Below are positions 27,586 through 36,238 of a stretch of 64,000 nt of DNA, in pieces. Below the pieces are notes generated by a model. It was not told the DNA's origin, made no database searches, and saw only the letters and a program-made list of their open reading frames with translations. Location: positions 162,900-226,899 of the forward strand of contig CAMDCV010000001.1 in assembly GCA_945890645.1 (NCBI GenBank). Reading direction: 5' to 3'. The stretch comes from Akkermansia muciniphila. Lineage in GTDB: Bacteria; Verrucomicrobiota; Verrucomicrobiia; Verrucomicrobiales; Akkermansiaceae. The position numbers were made by a program, and so were the translations under genes. Position 1 is the first letter of the stretch, and each line of letters begins with the position of its first letter.

Positions 27586-30252
27586 ATGTCAGAGTTACCC
27601 AAAGGATACGAACCGAAAGATGTGGAAGCCAAGTGGTATGCCGCGTGGATGCAGGGCCGTTGTTTCGAAGCCGATCCGCGTTCGGCGAAGCCGGGGTATT
27701 CGATCGTGATTCCGCCACCGAACGTAACCGGCATCCTCCACCTCGGGCATGTTCTGAACAATGCCTTGCAGGATATTTTAGCGCGTCGGGCTCGGCAGAA
27801 GGGCTTTGAAGTGTTGTGGCTGCCAGGCACCGACCACGCGGGTATCGCGACGCAGACGAAAGTTGAGCAACTCATCCGCAAGGAAGAGGGAAAAACCCGT
27901 CGTGATCTCGGACGGGAAGAATTTCTCAAACGCGTTTGGTCGTGGAAAGAGCAATACGGCGATATCATCATCGGTCAATTGAAGCGATTGGGTTGCTCGT
28001 GCGACTGGAGTCGTGAGCGTTTCACGATGGATGCCGACTACACCCGCGAGGTGCAGCAGGTGTTTGTAAAATTATTTGAAAAAGGCCTGATCTACCGCGG
28101 TCTGCGGATGGTCAACTGGTGCCCGGTATCGCTGACGGCACTGAGCGACGAGGAGGTGATCCCGAAACAACAGAACGGCAAATTTTACACCATGCGTTAT
28201 GAGGTGGTCGAAGAGCCGGGTCGTTATTTGGAAATTTCCACCACGCGTCCCGAGACGCTCATGGGCGATACGGCGGTGGCGGTGAATCCGTTAGACGAAC
28301 GCCATCAGGATTTGATTGGCAAACACGTGTGGCGTCCGTTTCCGCGTTTGGCGATTCCGATCATTGCCGATGAAGCGGTGGATAAAGAATTCGGCACCGG
28401 TGCCTTGAAAGTCACGCCGGCGCATGACCGCATCGACTTTGAAATTGGTCAGCGTCATGACTTGCCCATCATCGATGTGTTGCATCCCGATGGTCGCATC
28501 AATTGCCCCGATTGCCCGGACTTGGATGGCATCGATCGATTCAAAGCCCGCAAACTCGCTGCCGTGAAGCTCGCGGAAATGGGTGCGTTGGTGAAGGAAG
28601 AGGATTACTCGAACAACGTCGGCTTTAGCGAGCGCGCCGATGTGCCGATCGAGCCACGCCTTTCGCTGCAATGGTTCCTGCGCTACCCCTCGGTCGAGCG
28701 CACCGCCGCCGCCGTGGATAGTGGCGAGATTGTTTTCCGCCCGGATCGCTGGAGAAAAACGTTCGCGCACTGGATGGAAAACTTGCAGGACTGGTGCATC
28801 AGTCGCCAGTTGTGGTGGGGGCATCGCATTCCCGTTTGGTATCGCAAGGACAAGGCTGCTGATTTGCAAAGCGCCGAAACGCTCGATCTCGGTGATCGCA
28901 ACAAAGGCGACATCCACGTCGGCACCGAACCGCCCTCTGATCCGGAAAACTGGGTGCAGGACGAGGACAGTATGGACACTTGGTTCAGCTCGTGGCTCTG
29001 GCCCTTTGCGACGATGGACGAAGAGACTCGCAAAAAATTCTATCCGACAAACGATCTCGTCACCGGGCCGGACATTATCTTTTTCTGGGTCGCTCGTATG
29101 ATCATGGCGGGGTATGAGTTCATGGATGAGTTGCCGTTTCACAACGTCTATTTCACCTCGATCATTCGCGACATGCAGGGGCGCAAGATGAGCAAGCAGT
29201 TGGGCAACTCGCCCGACCCTCTTGATCTGATGGACCAGTATGGCGCCGATGGTTTGCGCTTTGGATTGCTGCGTATCGCACCAGTGGGTAGCGACGTGCG
29301 CTTTGAAGAATCGCAAGTCGAAGAAGGGCGCAACTTCGCCAATAAAATCTACAATGCCTGTCGTTTCCGTCAAATGGCGAGTGAGGGTCGTGCCATGGCT
29401 TTGCCGCCACTTGACTCGCTGCCGCCGTATCACCTCGACATCATGGCGAAGCTCGATGCGCTGACGATTCAGTTAGAAGAGTCGTACGGCGAATACCGCT
29501 TCGGCGAAATCGCGCAGAAAATGCACGAGTTCTTGTGGAGTGAACTTTGCGATTGGTTCCTCGAAGCCGTCAAAGGCGATCTCCGCAGCACCGCGAATGT
29601 GGAAGAGCGCGACCGCACCTTGGCGGTGTTCGATACGGTGATGAGTCGTTTCCTGCAACTACTGCATCCCTACATGCCGCACGTCACCGAAGAACTTTCC
29701 GCGCGCATGGGTTACGTGCCTGAGGGCGAGTTCTTGATGAATCAACTGCTGCCCGCGCAGCCATTACTCGCAGGTTACGATGCCGCACCCGCGCAACAAA
29801 AAGCCGCCGCGATTTATGAAGCGACCGGACGCATGCGCAATTTGAAATTTGAATACAACGTTGCCACGCGTCGGGATGTCACATTCATCGTGAAAAACGC
29901 CCCATCATGGTTGGCGGAAGAAAGCGATGTTCTGGCCTTGCTCGCCGGTGCCGGAGAAATCCGTCTCGACGATGGCTACGAGTCACCGAAAGGCACACCC
30001 GTCGCGATCACACCCGTGGGCGAAGTCTATTTACCGCTCGAAGGATTGATCGACGTCGAAGCCGAAAAAATCCGCCTCGGCAAAGAGATCGACAAGCTCA
30101 GCAAAGAAGTCACGAAGTGCGAAGCGAAGCTCGGCAATGCCAGTTTCATTGACCGTGCTCCGGCCGAAGTGGTAGAGCAAGAAAAAGCCCGTCTTGAAGA
30201 ATGGAAAGGCAAACTTGCGCAGCTCGGCGAGATGCTTGAGGCCTTGCGTTAG
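27586..30252 (+). CDS. valS: Valyl-tRNA synthetase
   Basis: An 888-residue class I aminoacyl-tRNA synthetase that charges tRNA-Val. It shows the start MSELPKGYEPKDVEAKWY, the HIGH-type motif GILHLGHV near residue 49, the editing (CP1) domain with STTRPETLMGDTAVAV-like sequence (ISTTRPETLMGD) and TPAHDRIDFEIG, the catalytic GPDIIFFWVARM, and KMSKQLGNS near 533. The anticodon-binding domain and a C-terminal coiled-coil arm (EAEKIRLGKEIDKLSKEV ... QEKARLEEWKGKL) complete it. The open frame extends upstream to 27532 but the family N-terminus fits 27586. Confidence 0.97.
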   Translation: MSELPKGYEPKDVEAKWYAAWMQGRCFEADPRSAKPGYSIVIPPPNVTGILHLGHVLNNALQDILARRARQKGFEVLWLPGTDHAGIATQTKVEQLIRKEEGKTRRDLGREEFLKRVWSWKEQYGDIIIGQLKRLGCSCDWSRERFTMDADYTREVQQVFVKLFEKGLIYRGLRMVNWCPVSLTALSDEEVIPKQQNGKFYTMRYEVVEEPGRYLEISTTRPETLMGDTAVAVNPLDERHQDLIGKHVWRPFPRLAIPIIADEAVDKEFGTGALKVTPAHDRIDFEIGQRHDLPIIDVLHPDGRINCPDCPDLDGIDRFKARKLAAVKLAEMGALVKEEDYSNNVGFSERADVPIEPRLSLQWFLRYPSVERTAAAVDSGEIVFRPDRWRKTFAHWMENLQDWCISRQLWWGHRIPVWYRKDKAADLQSAETLDLGDRNKGDIHVGTEPPSDPENWVQDEDSMDTWFSSWLWPFATMDEETRKKFYPTNDLVTGPDIIFFWVARMIMAGYEFMDELPFHNVYFTSIIRDMQGRKMSKQLGNSPDPLDLMDQYGADGLRFGLLRIAPVGSDVRFEESQVEEGRNFANKIYNACRFRQMASEGRAMALPPLDSLPPYHLDIMAKLDALTIQLEESYGEYRFGEIAQKMHEFLWSELCDWFLEAVKGDLRSTANVEERDRTLAVFDTVMSRFLQLLHPYMPHVTEELSARMGYVPEGEFLMNQLLPAQPLLAGYDAAPAQQKAAAIYEATGRMRNLKFEYNVATRRDVTFIVKNAPSWLAEESDVLALLAGAGEIRLDDGYESPKGTPVAITPVGEVYLPLEGLIDVEAEKIRLGKEIDKLSKEVTKCEAKLGNASFIDRAPAEVVEQEKARLEEWKGKLAQLGEMLEALR

Positions 30253-30326
30253 AGAAGTGTGTAGCAGACCGAAGCGGACGGAAACTACGGCTTGCCAGAT
30301 TTTTGGTATAGGGCTAGAGTTGCGCA

Positions 30327-30572
30327 ATGAAAGATCGCATTCTCGATGACGCGCGAATGGGCTTGTTGGCAAAAGTTCGGCAAGCTCGTGCCATGAGCGA
30401 AGAAGAGCGGGTGCTGGCTGGTCCGCGACTCTTTGCGGGAGTCTGTGAGAGAATGAAAGAAGGTCTGCGCGACGAGAACCCCGATGCCGACGAAGCCGAG
30501 ATCCATGGCTTGCTTCTACAACGTCTCGCCAAGATCCGGCGTTTGGAAAAACGGCATCACGTCATGTCATGA
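30327..30572 (+). CDS. Small hypothetical protein paired with a nucleotidyltransferase
   Basis: An 81-residue, charged, probably helical protein (MSEEERVLAGPRLFAGVCERMKEGL; QRLAKIRRLEKR). No domain recognised. It overlaps the following nucleotidyltransferase-like gene by four bases (ATGA), so the two are made together. Small helical protein plus MNT-like enzyme is a layout seen in some toxin-antitoxin modules, but here this is only an analogy. Confidence 0.65.
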   Translation: MKDRILDDARMGLLAKVRQARAMSEEERVLAGPRLFAGVCERMKEGLRDENPDADEAEIHGLLLQRLAKIRRLEKRHHVMS

Positions 30573-31159
30573 AAACCGGTGAGGAGGCAGTGGGCATTCT
30601 GCTGGATGCTCTGAATCGATTGGAGCTCGATTACATGGTCGTTGGTTCTTTTTCTTCCAATCGTTATGGTGTCCCGCGCGCAACTCAGGATGCGGATATT
30701 GTGTTAAATATCGTCTCTCCTGATCGCGTACGGCTTTTCGCCGCGCTCCCCGAGAGTTTTGCCATCGATCCACAGGTGGGGTTTGAGATGATCACAGGCA
30801 CTTGGCGACAATTGATCAAATTGCCACAAATTCCATTTACAATCGAATTGTTTGAATTGAGTGCAGACCCTCACGATCAAAGCCGTTTTCAGCGCCGCAG
30901 AAAACTTACGTTGCTTGCACGTGAAGCATGGTTGCCAAGCGCGGAAGATGTGATTGTTCAAAAACTACGCTGGTGCAAAAGTGCCAATCGCGGAAAGGAC
31001 TTTGACGATGTCGTATCTGTGTTGGGCGTGCAGGGTCCCGACTCACTTGACTGGAACTACATCACTACTTGGTGTACTCTGCACGGAACACTTGAGCTTT
31101 TAGAGGAAGCAAAAGCAGAGGTCGCGATCGTTTGGGAAGTTGATACTAACTTTGAGTGA
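30569..31159 (+). CDS. Nucleotidyltransferase-fold protein (MNT/DUF6036-like)
   Basis: A 196-residue protein with VVGSFSSNRYGVPRATQDAD, i.e. the GS...(R/T)xDxD motif of minimal nucleotidyltransferases of the DUF6036/AbiEii-like group, followed by WLPSAEDVIVQKLRWCK and KDFDDVVSVLG. The last element is the conserved downstream feature of this group (a Lys plus Asp pair). It is likely to bind or transfer nucleotides; the substrate is unknown. Translationally coupled to the 81-residue gene. The following 199 bp contain no convincing gene. Confidence 0.78.
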   Translation: MKTGEEAVGILLDALNRLELDYMVVGSFSSNRYGVPRATQDADIVLNIVSPDRVRLFAALPESFAIDPQVGFEMITGTWRQLIKLPQIPFTIELFELSADPHDQSRFQRRRKLTLLAREAWLPSAEDVIVQKLRWCKSANRGKDFDDVVSVLGVQGPDSLDWNYITTWCTLHGTLELLEEAKAEVAIVWEVDTNFE

Positions 31160-31358
31160 ATTTGATTGTGCAGTTGCGTTGCCATTACTAGCACGTCTTG
31201 GGCGTGCAAGATTGGGCTGATCGGCGGATTGCTTTGGCTACAAGACGTAAGGATATCCCCGCAGTGTGTGCAAATTTTGTTGAGCTCGCTGAACTAACTA
31301 GTGTAGGGGATGGTCCTATGGATATGAATCTACGCTCCCACGATTGGTATGAATTTTT

Positions 31359-32318
31359 TTAGTCTAACGGAAATGGATTCGCTTCAAGGCGCTCTGCGGC
31401 ATCTTCGGGGGTCGGCGCGATCGGCGTGCCGGGATCGCGGGCGGGGCGGAGAATCGATAGACAAAACGCGCATAAAAATAATGCCAGCAAGAGCACTGCT
31501 AGCCACCAGCGGGTGAGGGGAAAGGTCGTGCGACCGAGATGCCGGACACGCCATTCAAGACCGCTGGGAGACGCCATCGCCACGGCCGAATAGGGAGCAT
31601 GGCTGGCCAGGTCGCAGAGAATGTGAGCGTAGTGGTCTTTGCGGAAACCGCTGTGAATCACCCGCGCATCGCACACCACTTCCGATTGCAAATCGAGACG
31701 ACGCGAAAGCCAATGGACGCAGGGATTATACCAATGCAGCGAAGATCCCAAAAGCGAGATCAAGCGCCACAGCGGATCGCGGCTAACGTGATGACCGACT
31801 TCGTGCAACAGCACCGCGCGCAAAGTGGACTCAGGCCATTCTCGCCAATCGGTCGGCAGGTAGATCACAGGATGAAAAAATCCATACGCCGCAGGTCCGC
31901 CGGTATTCTTCAATGCTCGCACGCTCACCTTGCGGGAAAATTTTTGCTGCTCACAGCATTCGTGCAAGACGGCTAACAACGATGCCTCATCGAGCAGTGT
32001 CGAGTGCATTTTCCATTGATGCAAATGCCAGGCACTGCGCAGCAATCGAGCAATGCATGCCACCGCGCCCGAGATCCACAAGGCGGCGAGCCACAGAGGA
32101 GTCGATTCATTCGCCGCTTCGGTCCAGGAGTAATATGAAGAGTGGCTTGGTAATACATGCCACTTCGGTAACAGCAGCAGTAGGGGAATCAGCAATAGCA
32201 GGAGCAATGCAAAGCGCGTGATGCGATGCCCGCCGATGAAATGTTTTTTCTCTAACAGAATCACCGTCGCCACGGCGCAAAAGGAAAACAAACAGGCATA
32301 GAGAAACAGCGGGTTCAT
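31359..32318 (-). CDS. M56 (BlaR1-like) membrane peptidase without sensor domain
   Basis: A 319-residue protein with N-terminal helices (FLYACLFSFCAVATVILLE, FALLLLLLIPLLLLL, LAALWISGAVACIARLL), the zinc peptidase motif LHEVGHHVSRDPLW, and a C-terminal helix (LAVLLLALFLCAFCLSI). It follows the BlaI-like repressor gene, which is the usual antirepressor pair. The extracellular penicillin-binding sensor of true BlaR1/MecR1 is missing, since the protein ends soon after the last helix. The inducing signal is therefore unlikely to be a beta-lactam. Confidence 0.85.
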   Translation of the reverse strand: MNPLFLYACLFSFCAVATVILLEKKHFIGGHRITRFALLLLLLIPLLLLLPKWHVLPSHSSYYSWTEAANESTPLWLAALWISGAVACIARLLRSAWHLHQWKMHSTLLDEASLLAVLHECCEQQKFSRKVSVRALKNTGGPAAYGFFHPVIYLPTDWREWPESTLRAVLLHEVGHHVSRDPLWRLISLLGSSLHWYNPCVHWLSRRLDLQSEVVCDARVIHSGFRKDHYAHILCDLASHAPYSAVAMASPSGLEWRVRHLGRTTFPLTRWWLAVLLLALFLCAFCLSILRPARDPGTPIAPTPEDAAERLEANPFPLD

Positions 32319-32320
32319 GA

Positions 32321-32716
32321 TCAGACAGGGTCGGAGTTGTCATCGATCAAACGACGAATGCGGGCGATTTCCTCGGTCGATAATTTCTGATCGCTCGGGT
32401 CTAACAACGATGCCACTAATTTCTCGGGACGTCCTTCGAAAAATGTGTGCAGCAGATTGCTGAGTGCCGAACGCTTCGCTTTGGTCTCGGTGATTGCTGG
32501 TTTATAGATGTAGCGACGGGAATCTTTTCCATGCAGGACGACATGCTTTTTCTGCTCCAGTGTCGCAAGCAATGCGCGGATCGCCGAATAGCTGGGCGGG
32601 TCGGGCAGTTCCTCCATAACCTCCTGCGCCGAGGCCTGGCCGAGACGAAAAAGAATGTCCATCACCTGTCGTTCCCGGCGCGAGAGTTTTTGTTCCAAAG
32701 AAGGTTCCACACGCAC
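32321..32716 (-). CDS. BlaI/MecI-family transcriptional repressor
   Basis: A 131-residue winged helix protein. LSRRERQVMDILFRLGQASAQEVMEEL and SYSAIRALLATLEQKKHV are the family helix-turn-helix. FFEGRPEKLVASLLD is the dimerisation region near the protease cleavage site. The GTG at 32716 (VRVEPSLEQKL) is preferred, since upstream in-frame codons lie within the divergent mazG leader. Repression would be relieved by cleavage by the adjacent M56 peptidase. It lies two bases before the M56 gene in the same operon. Confidence 0.87.
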   Translation of the reverse strand: MRVEPSLEQKLSRRERQVMDILFRLGQASAQEVMEELPDPPSYSAIRALLATLEQKKHVVLHGKDSRRYIYKPAITETKAKRSALSNLLHTFFEGRPEKLVASLLDPSDQKLSTEEIARIRRLIDDNSDPV

Positions 32717-32738
32717 ATGATACGATATGCTAGAAAAA

Positions 32739-32757
32739 CTGCAATTGAAAAATGCAG
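32739..32757. promoter_or_regulatory. Inverted repeat between blaI-like gene and mazG
   Basis: CTGCA (32739-32743) and TGCAG (32753-32757) form a 5-bp inverted repeat with a 9-nt A-rich spacer, placed about 22 bp upstream of the BlaI-like start in the divergent region. A possible BlaI-type operator, though the classic TACA/TGTA core is not present. Confidence 0.25.
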
Positions 32758-32797
32758 ATTCCCTTGCGGCGGGGGAGGAATTTTGCGAGCGTCGGGC

Positions 32798-33601
32798 ATG
32801 GATGACCACGCGATGATGCACTGCAAGGAGCCGGCCCGACAAATGGAACGTCTGCGCGCGATCATGCATCGACTGCGAGCGCCTGGCGGTTGCCCGTGGG
32901 ATGCCGAGCAAACGCACGAGTCCATCATCAGCAATCTCATCGAGGAAGCGTATGAATGTGTCGATGCCATCCGTTCCGGCGACATCACGCACATGCGCGA
33001 GGAATTTGGCGATTTATTATTGCAGGTCGTATTTCATGCTGAACTTGCGAGTGAGCGTGGAGATTTCACCTTTGATGACGTCGCCGCGGCGATTAGCGAC
33101 AAGCTCGTGCACCGCCATCCGCATGTTTATGGGGATTCCACGGTCGGCGACAGTGAAGGAGTTCTCGCCCAGTGGGATGCGATCAAACGGGCTGAAAAAG
33201 GCGACGAGCACAGACCTTACTTGCACGGCGTGGGAAAAGGATTACCCGCACTGATCCGCGCGGCGAAATTGCAGAAAAAAGCCGCCAAGGTTGGCTTCGA
33301 CTGGCCTGACGAAACGGGAGTGCTGGCAAAACTCCGCGAAGAGATCGATGAATTGCAAGCAGAGATCGACGCCGGCAACGAGGAAGCCTTTGCCGAAGAG
33401 CTGGGCGATGTCTTCTTCAGCCTCGTGAATCTAGCGCGGTTCCGCCAACTCGATCCCGAAGTAATCATGGCGCAGGCCAATCGGAAGTTTGAAAATCGTT
33501 TTGCCGCGATGGAGCAATCGTTGCGAGGGCAGGGGATAGCGCTATCAAACGCGACTCTCGAGCAAATGGAAAGCCATTGGCAGCAGATGAAAAAAGTCTA
33601 G
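32798..33601 (+). CDS. mazG: Nucleoside triphosphate pyrophosphohydrolase MazG
   Basis: A 267-residue MazG with two all-alpha NTP-PPase domains. The first has MHRLRAPGGCPWDAEQTHESI, EEAYECVDAIR (metal-binding EExxE type) and EEFGDLLLQVVFHA. The second has LREEIDELQAEIDA and EELGDVFFSLVNLARF. It hydrolyses NTPs to NMP and PPi in nucleotide-pool sanitation. The open frame reaches 32447 but overlaps the divergent blaI-like gene, so the ATG at 32798 (or 32813) is chosen by comparison with the E. coli length. Confidence 0.93.
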   Translation: MDDHAMMHCKEPARQMERLRAIMHRLRAPGGCPWDAEQTHESIISNLIEEAYECVDAIRSGDITHMREEFGDLLLQVVFHAELASERGDFTFDDVAAAISDKLVHRHPHVYGDSTVGDSEGVLAQWDAIKRAEKGDEHRPYLHGVGKGLPALIRAAKLQKKAAKVGFDWPDETGVLAKLREEIDELQAEIDAGNEEAFAEELGDVFFSLVNLARFRQLDPEVIMAQANRKFENRFAAMEQSLRGQGIALSNATLEQMESHWQQMKKV

Positions 33602-33682
33602 TCATGCCAGCGAATCACTCGCGAGGTTGGTATGGGGTCAAACCATCAGAAGTAACTATTTGCGTGACGTTTGCTATGAATT

Positions 33683-34189
33683 ATGCATCCTTGGGGCATG
33701 AAGCAATCGGCTGGCACGCAAGAAAAAAGCAAGGTCTTGAACTTGCGCGTTGAGCCAGCTTCGATTGAGGACCTACCTGAGTTGGTCAATCTCACCATGG
33801 ATCTTTTTGCTCATTCCGGTGACCTGCGAGCGGATTCGCAAGTGCAAGAGCACGGTCTGCGCTTGATCCTCGAACAACCGGCCCGTGGTCGGATTTTTGT
33901 GCTGCGCTCCGATGATGCGATCTTTGGCATGGTAAATTTACTATTCACCATTTCTACCGCTATGGGTGGCTTTGTGATTCTGATGGAAGACGTGATTGTT
34001 CATCCGGTGCATCGTGGCCACGGATACGGCACGATGCTGATCGAATACGCGCTCGATTTTGCGAAGAAAAAGGATTTCAAACGAATCACCTTGCTCACCG
34101 ATAAAATCAGTGCCGATTCCCAGAATTTCTTCAAAAAAATGGGCTTTGAGTACTCGAGTATGATCCCGATGCGGCGCATCATTTCCTGA
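33683..34189 (+). CDS. GNAT-family N-acetyltransferase
   Basis: A 168-residue GNAT protein. The acetyl-CoA-binding segment VHPVHRGHGYGTMLIEYAL (R/Q-x-x-G-x-G/A) is preceded by the beta4 strand LMEDVIV and followed by ITLLTDKISADSQNFFKKMGF. The substrate is unknown. The leader has no clear Shine-Dalgarno sequence; an ATG five codons in is an alternative. It is followed after nine bases by a small membrane-protein gene. Confidence 0.88.
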   Translation: MHPWGMKQSAGTQEKSKVLNLRVEPASIEDLPELVNLTMDLFAHSGDLRADSQVQEHGLRLILEQPARGRIFVLRSDDAIFGMVNLLFTISTAMGGFVILMEDVIVHPVHRGHGYGTMLIEYALDFAKKKDFKRITLLTDKISADSQNFFKKMGFEYSSMIPMRRIIS

Positions 34190-34198
34190 TGTCGTAAT

Positions 34199-34465
34199 AT
34201 GATTGCTATCCTTGATTCCGATGCTTTTGCCATTGCGATGTTAGGGGTGATTTTTAGCGGATTTGGCGTATTGATCTTACTTTTTCTGAGTATGCGTAGT
34301 CGGGTTGCCCGACGCGATGCTCAGGTCGATCAATTGCTGGAAGAGCTCGCCTCTGAACAACGCAAGCCTTCCGTAAAGCATCCTGAGGGGACGCCGTCGC
34401 AGCCGTGGGAAAAAGACGCCGATTGGTGGAAAAACAAAGGTGACTCTGATCGATCCGATCCTTGA
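34199..34465 (+). CDS. Small single-span membrane protein
   Basis: An 88-residue protein with an N-terminal helix (FAIAMLGVIFSGFGVLILLFL), a basic stretch (SMRSRVARRDAQ), a short helix (QVDQLLEELASEQ) and a polar tail. No family recognised. It sits between the GNAT gene and the zinc-ribbon TPM gene in the same direction and could be a membrane partner of either. Confidence 0.6.
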   Translation: MIAILDSDAFAIAMLGVIFSGFGVLILLFLSMRSRVARRDAQVDQLLEELASEQRKPSVKHPEGTPSQPWEKDADWWKNKGDSDRSDP

Positions 34466-34541
34466 GACCTCGTGTGATCTTGATCTTTTCCCTTTTATTT
34501 TTGACCTTGTTAGCAAATTCGAACAGGCTGTTGAGGCAGTC

Positions 34542-35201
34542 ATGAAATGTCCAAGATGCGTGCAAAAAATCCATCGCGGTGCCGAAACATGCCCGCACTG
34601 TGGATTTTCGCTAGCTTTGGCCGATCAAGAATTTGCAATGCACGACCCGGTGGTAAAATGCCTTTCGGATCGGGCTGGTTTATTGCGTCGAGTCGAACGC
34701 GACCGTGTCCAACGAGCCATCGATCAATTTTGCGCGCGTTTTCCGCAATTGTTTTTTTGTGTTCACACGGCGGTATTTGCTAATCCCACACAATTGCGCA
34801 CCTTTGGCTTCTGGTTGTTGAATCGAGGTGTTTTTCAAGAAGTATCCGAGCGTGCCAATGCCGCAGGTATTGTGTTGGTGATCGATGTCGAACGCAAGGC
34901 GGCCGGAATGACCTATGGTTATCATCTCGATGCCTACCTAAATGAGTCCGACACGTTTGAGTGCTTGAGCAAAGCACATCCGCACTGGCTCGAAGGCAGG
35001 CATGATGATGGCATCATCACATTGCTGAAAGTGCTTGAAAAAATTCTCTTGCGCACCAGTCGCCAAGCGCGACGTGATCCAGAAAAATTTGCTAAAAAAG
35101 TCACGCCATCCCCCCGCGTGGCAGCATTGCTGGATCGCCACCGGGGGGGCAGTGTTGCAAAGGAATCAGAAGTCGTAAATGAGGTGGAGGTTGATTCATG
35201 A
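34542..35201 (+). CDS. Zinc-ribbon TPM-domain protein
   Basis: A 219-residue protein. The N-terminus is a zinc ribbon with two CxxC pairs (MKCPRC, TCPHCGF). A TPM-like (TLP18.3/Psb32/MOLO-1) domain follows (AIDQFCARFPQLFFCVHTAVF ... GIVLVIDVERKAAGMTYGYHLDAYL). TPM domains occur in photosystem repair and membrane proteostasis factors; the role here is unknown. It overlaps the next TPM gene by four bases. The upstream in-frame start (34440) is rejected because the zinc ribbon is a typical N-terminus. Confidence 0.75.
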   Translation: MKCPRCVQKIHRGAETCPHCGFSLALADQEFAMHDPVVKCLSDRAGLLRRVERDRVQRAIDQFCARFPQLFFCVHTAVFANPTQLRTFGFWLLNRGVFQEVSERANAAGIVLVIDVERKAAGMTYGYHLDAYLNESDTFECLSKAHPHWLEGRHDDGIITLLKVLEKILLRTSRQARRDPEKFAKKVTPSPRVAALLDRHRGGSVAKESEVVNEVEVDS

Positions 35202-36211
35202 AAACGCGAGGCTTAGTTTTCGCGTTGTTGGCTTGCATGGCAATCGGGCATGCGGAGGAAGAGGAATTGCCACCCTTGCCACGCTGGTCGGAAGAAGACG
35301 CAGCACGTCTATTGCAGGGGGAAGAGTTGATCACTGATGCTTTGTTTCAGCTATCGCCCGAGGAGGAACTCGCTGCGCCAGCGCTGGGGGTATTAGAATT
35401 GCCTGATCTTGGACCAGACAATCTAGACTTGATCGATCCCACACAAATCGCGGAGGAGGATGTCGCTAAATTTTTTGGACAAAAACCGAAGAGCTTTTTG
35501 AGTGATCCGCAAAATCTTCTCACTCGTCAAGAGTATCGAGATCGACTGAGTTTTCTCAAGTATCATGCCAGCGATTCAAAGGTTGGATTCTATGTTTACG
35601 TATTCGATGAGAAGCAGATCATCCCGCCGGCCGTGCGGGCGGAGGAATTGTTTTCCCGTTATTTTGCTGATGACGGTCCCACGGTGCTGTTGTTTTATTA
35701 CATGGGCGATCCTAAGCGATCGGAGATTCATTTGAGCGCGGATCTGATGCGTTCCGTCGGTAGGAGTGAACGCAATCGCGCGCTACAAAGCTCGATTAAC
35801 CAAGCTATTATCAAAAGTCAGTCGGTGGATCAACTCGATGGCTTTTGCGTTCAGATGTCGATCCGCATTTATTGGATGGAGAAGGCGTTAGAAGCAGGCT
35901 TGATCGCCCCAATCGAAGAGGACGAACCCATCAAAGCCGTGAATCAACACGCAGCCAAAATTGCCGCCCTTCAGGGCTGGTGGATGAGCTGGAGGATTCC
36001 CTTAGGGGTCGCGTTGGCAGTGGTTTTGGTTGGAAGTGTTTTTACCTGGTGGCGCCGTCGGCGCATGACCTATGCATTTCCCGAGTTCGATGTGGCACCG
36101 CGTTTGGGAGGCGAGCATGGGGCTGGCATTGGGGCGGTGATTTCCTTCTCCAGTGCCCGTATTCCCGCCGCGATGCAGCGCGAACAGCTGCCCGACTATT
36201 CTCGTCGTTAA
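35198..36211 (+). CDS. Secreted, membrane-anchored TPM-domain protein
   Basis: A 337-residue protein with an N-terminal signal sequence (TRGLVFALLACMAIGHA). A TPM-like region covers about 105-225 (KVGFYVYVFDEKQIIPP ... TVLLFYYMGDPKRSEIHLS). A membrane helix near 265-287 (IPLGVALAVVLVGSVFTWW) is followed by a basic stop and a cytoplasmic tail of about 45 residues. Its start overlaps the zinc-ribbon TPM gene (ATGA). One partner is periplasmic and the other probably cytoplasmic, so they may act across the membrane. Confidence 0.75.
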   Translation: MKTRGLVFALLACMAIGHAEEEELPPLPRWSEEDAARLLQGEELITDALFQLSPEEELAAPALGVLELPDLGPDNLDLIDPTQIAEEDVAKFFGQKPKSFLSDPQNLLTRQEYRDRLSFLKYHASDSKVGFYVYVFDEKQIIPPAVRAEELFSRYFADDGPTVLLFYYMGDPKRSEIHLSADLMRSVGRSERNRALQSSINQAIIKSQSVDQLDGFCVQMSIRIYWMEKALEAGLIAPIEEDEPIKAVNQHAAKIAALQGWWMSWRIPLGVALAVVLVGSVFTWWRRRRMTYAFPEFDVAPRLGGEHGAGIGAVISFSSARIPAAMQREQLPDYSRR

Positions 36212-36238
36212 GCGTTTGATTGAGCGCTCAAAAGAGAA

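Noticed and set aside
31198..31362. Short open frame (about 52 codons from a GTG) after the nucleotidyltransferase gene
   Set aside because: No ATG start, no recognisable motif and overlap with the 3' end of the M56 gene. It could be a remnant, but coding cannot be supported.
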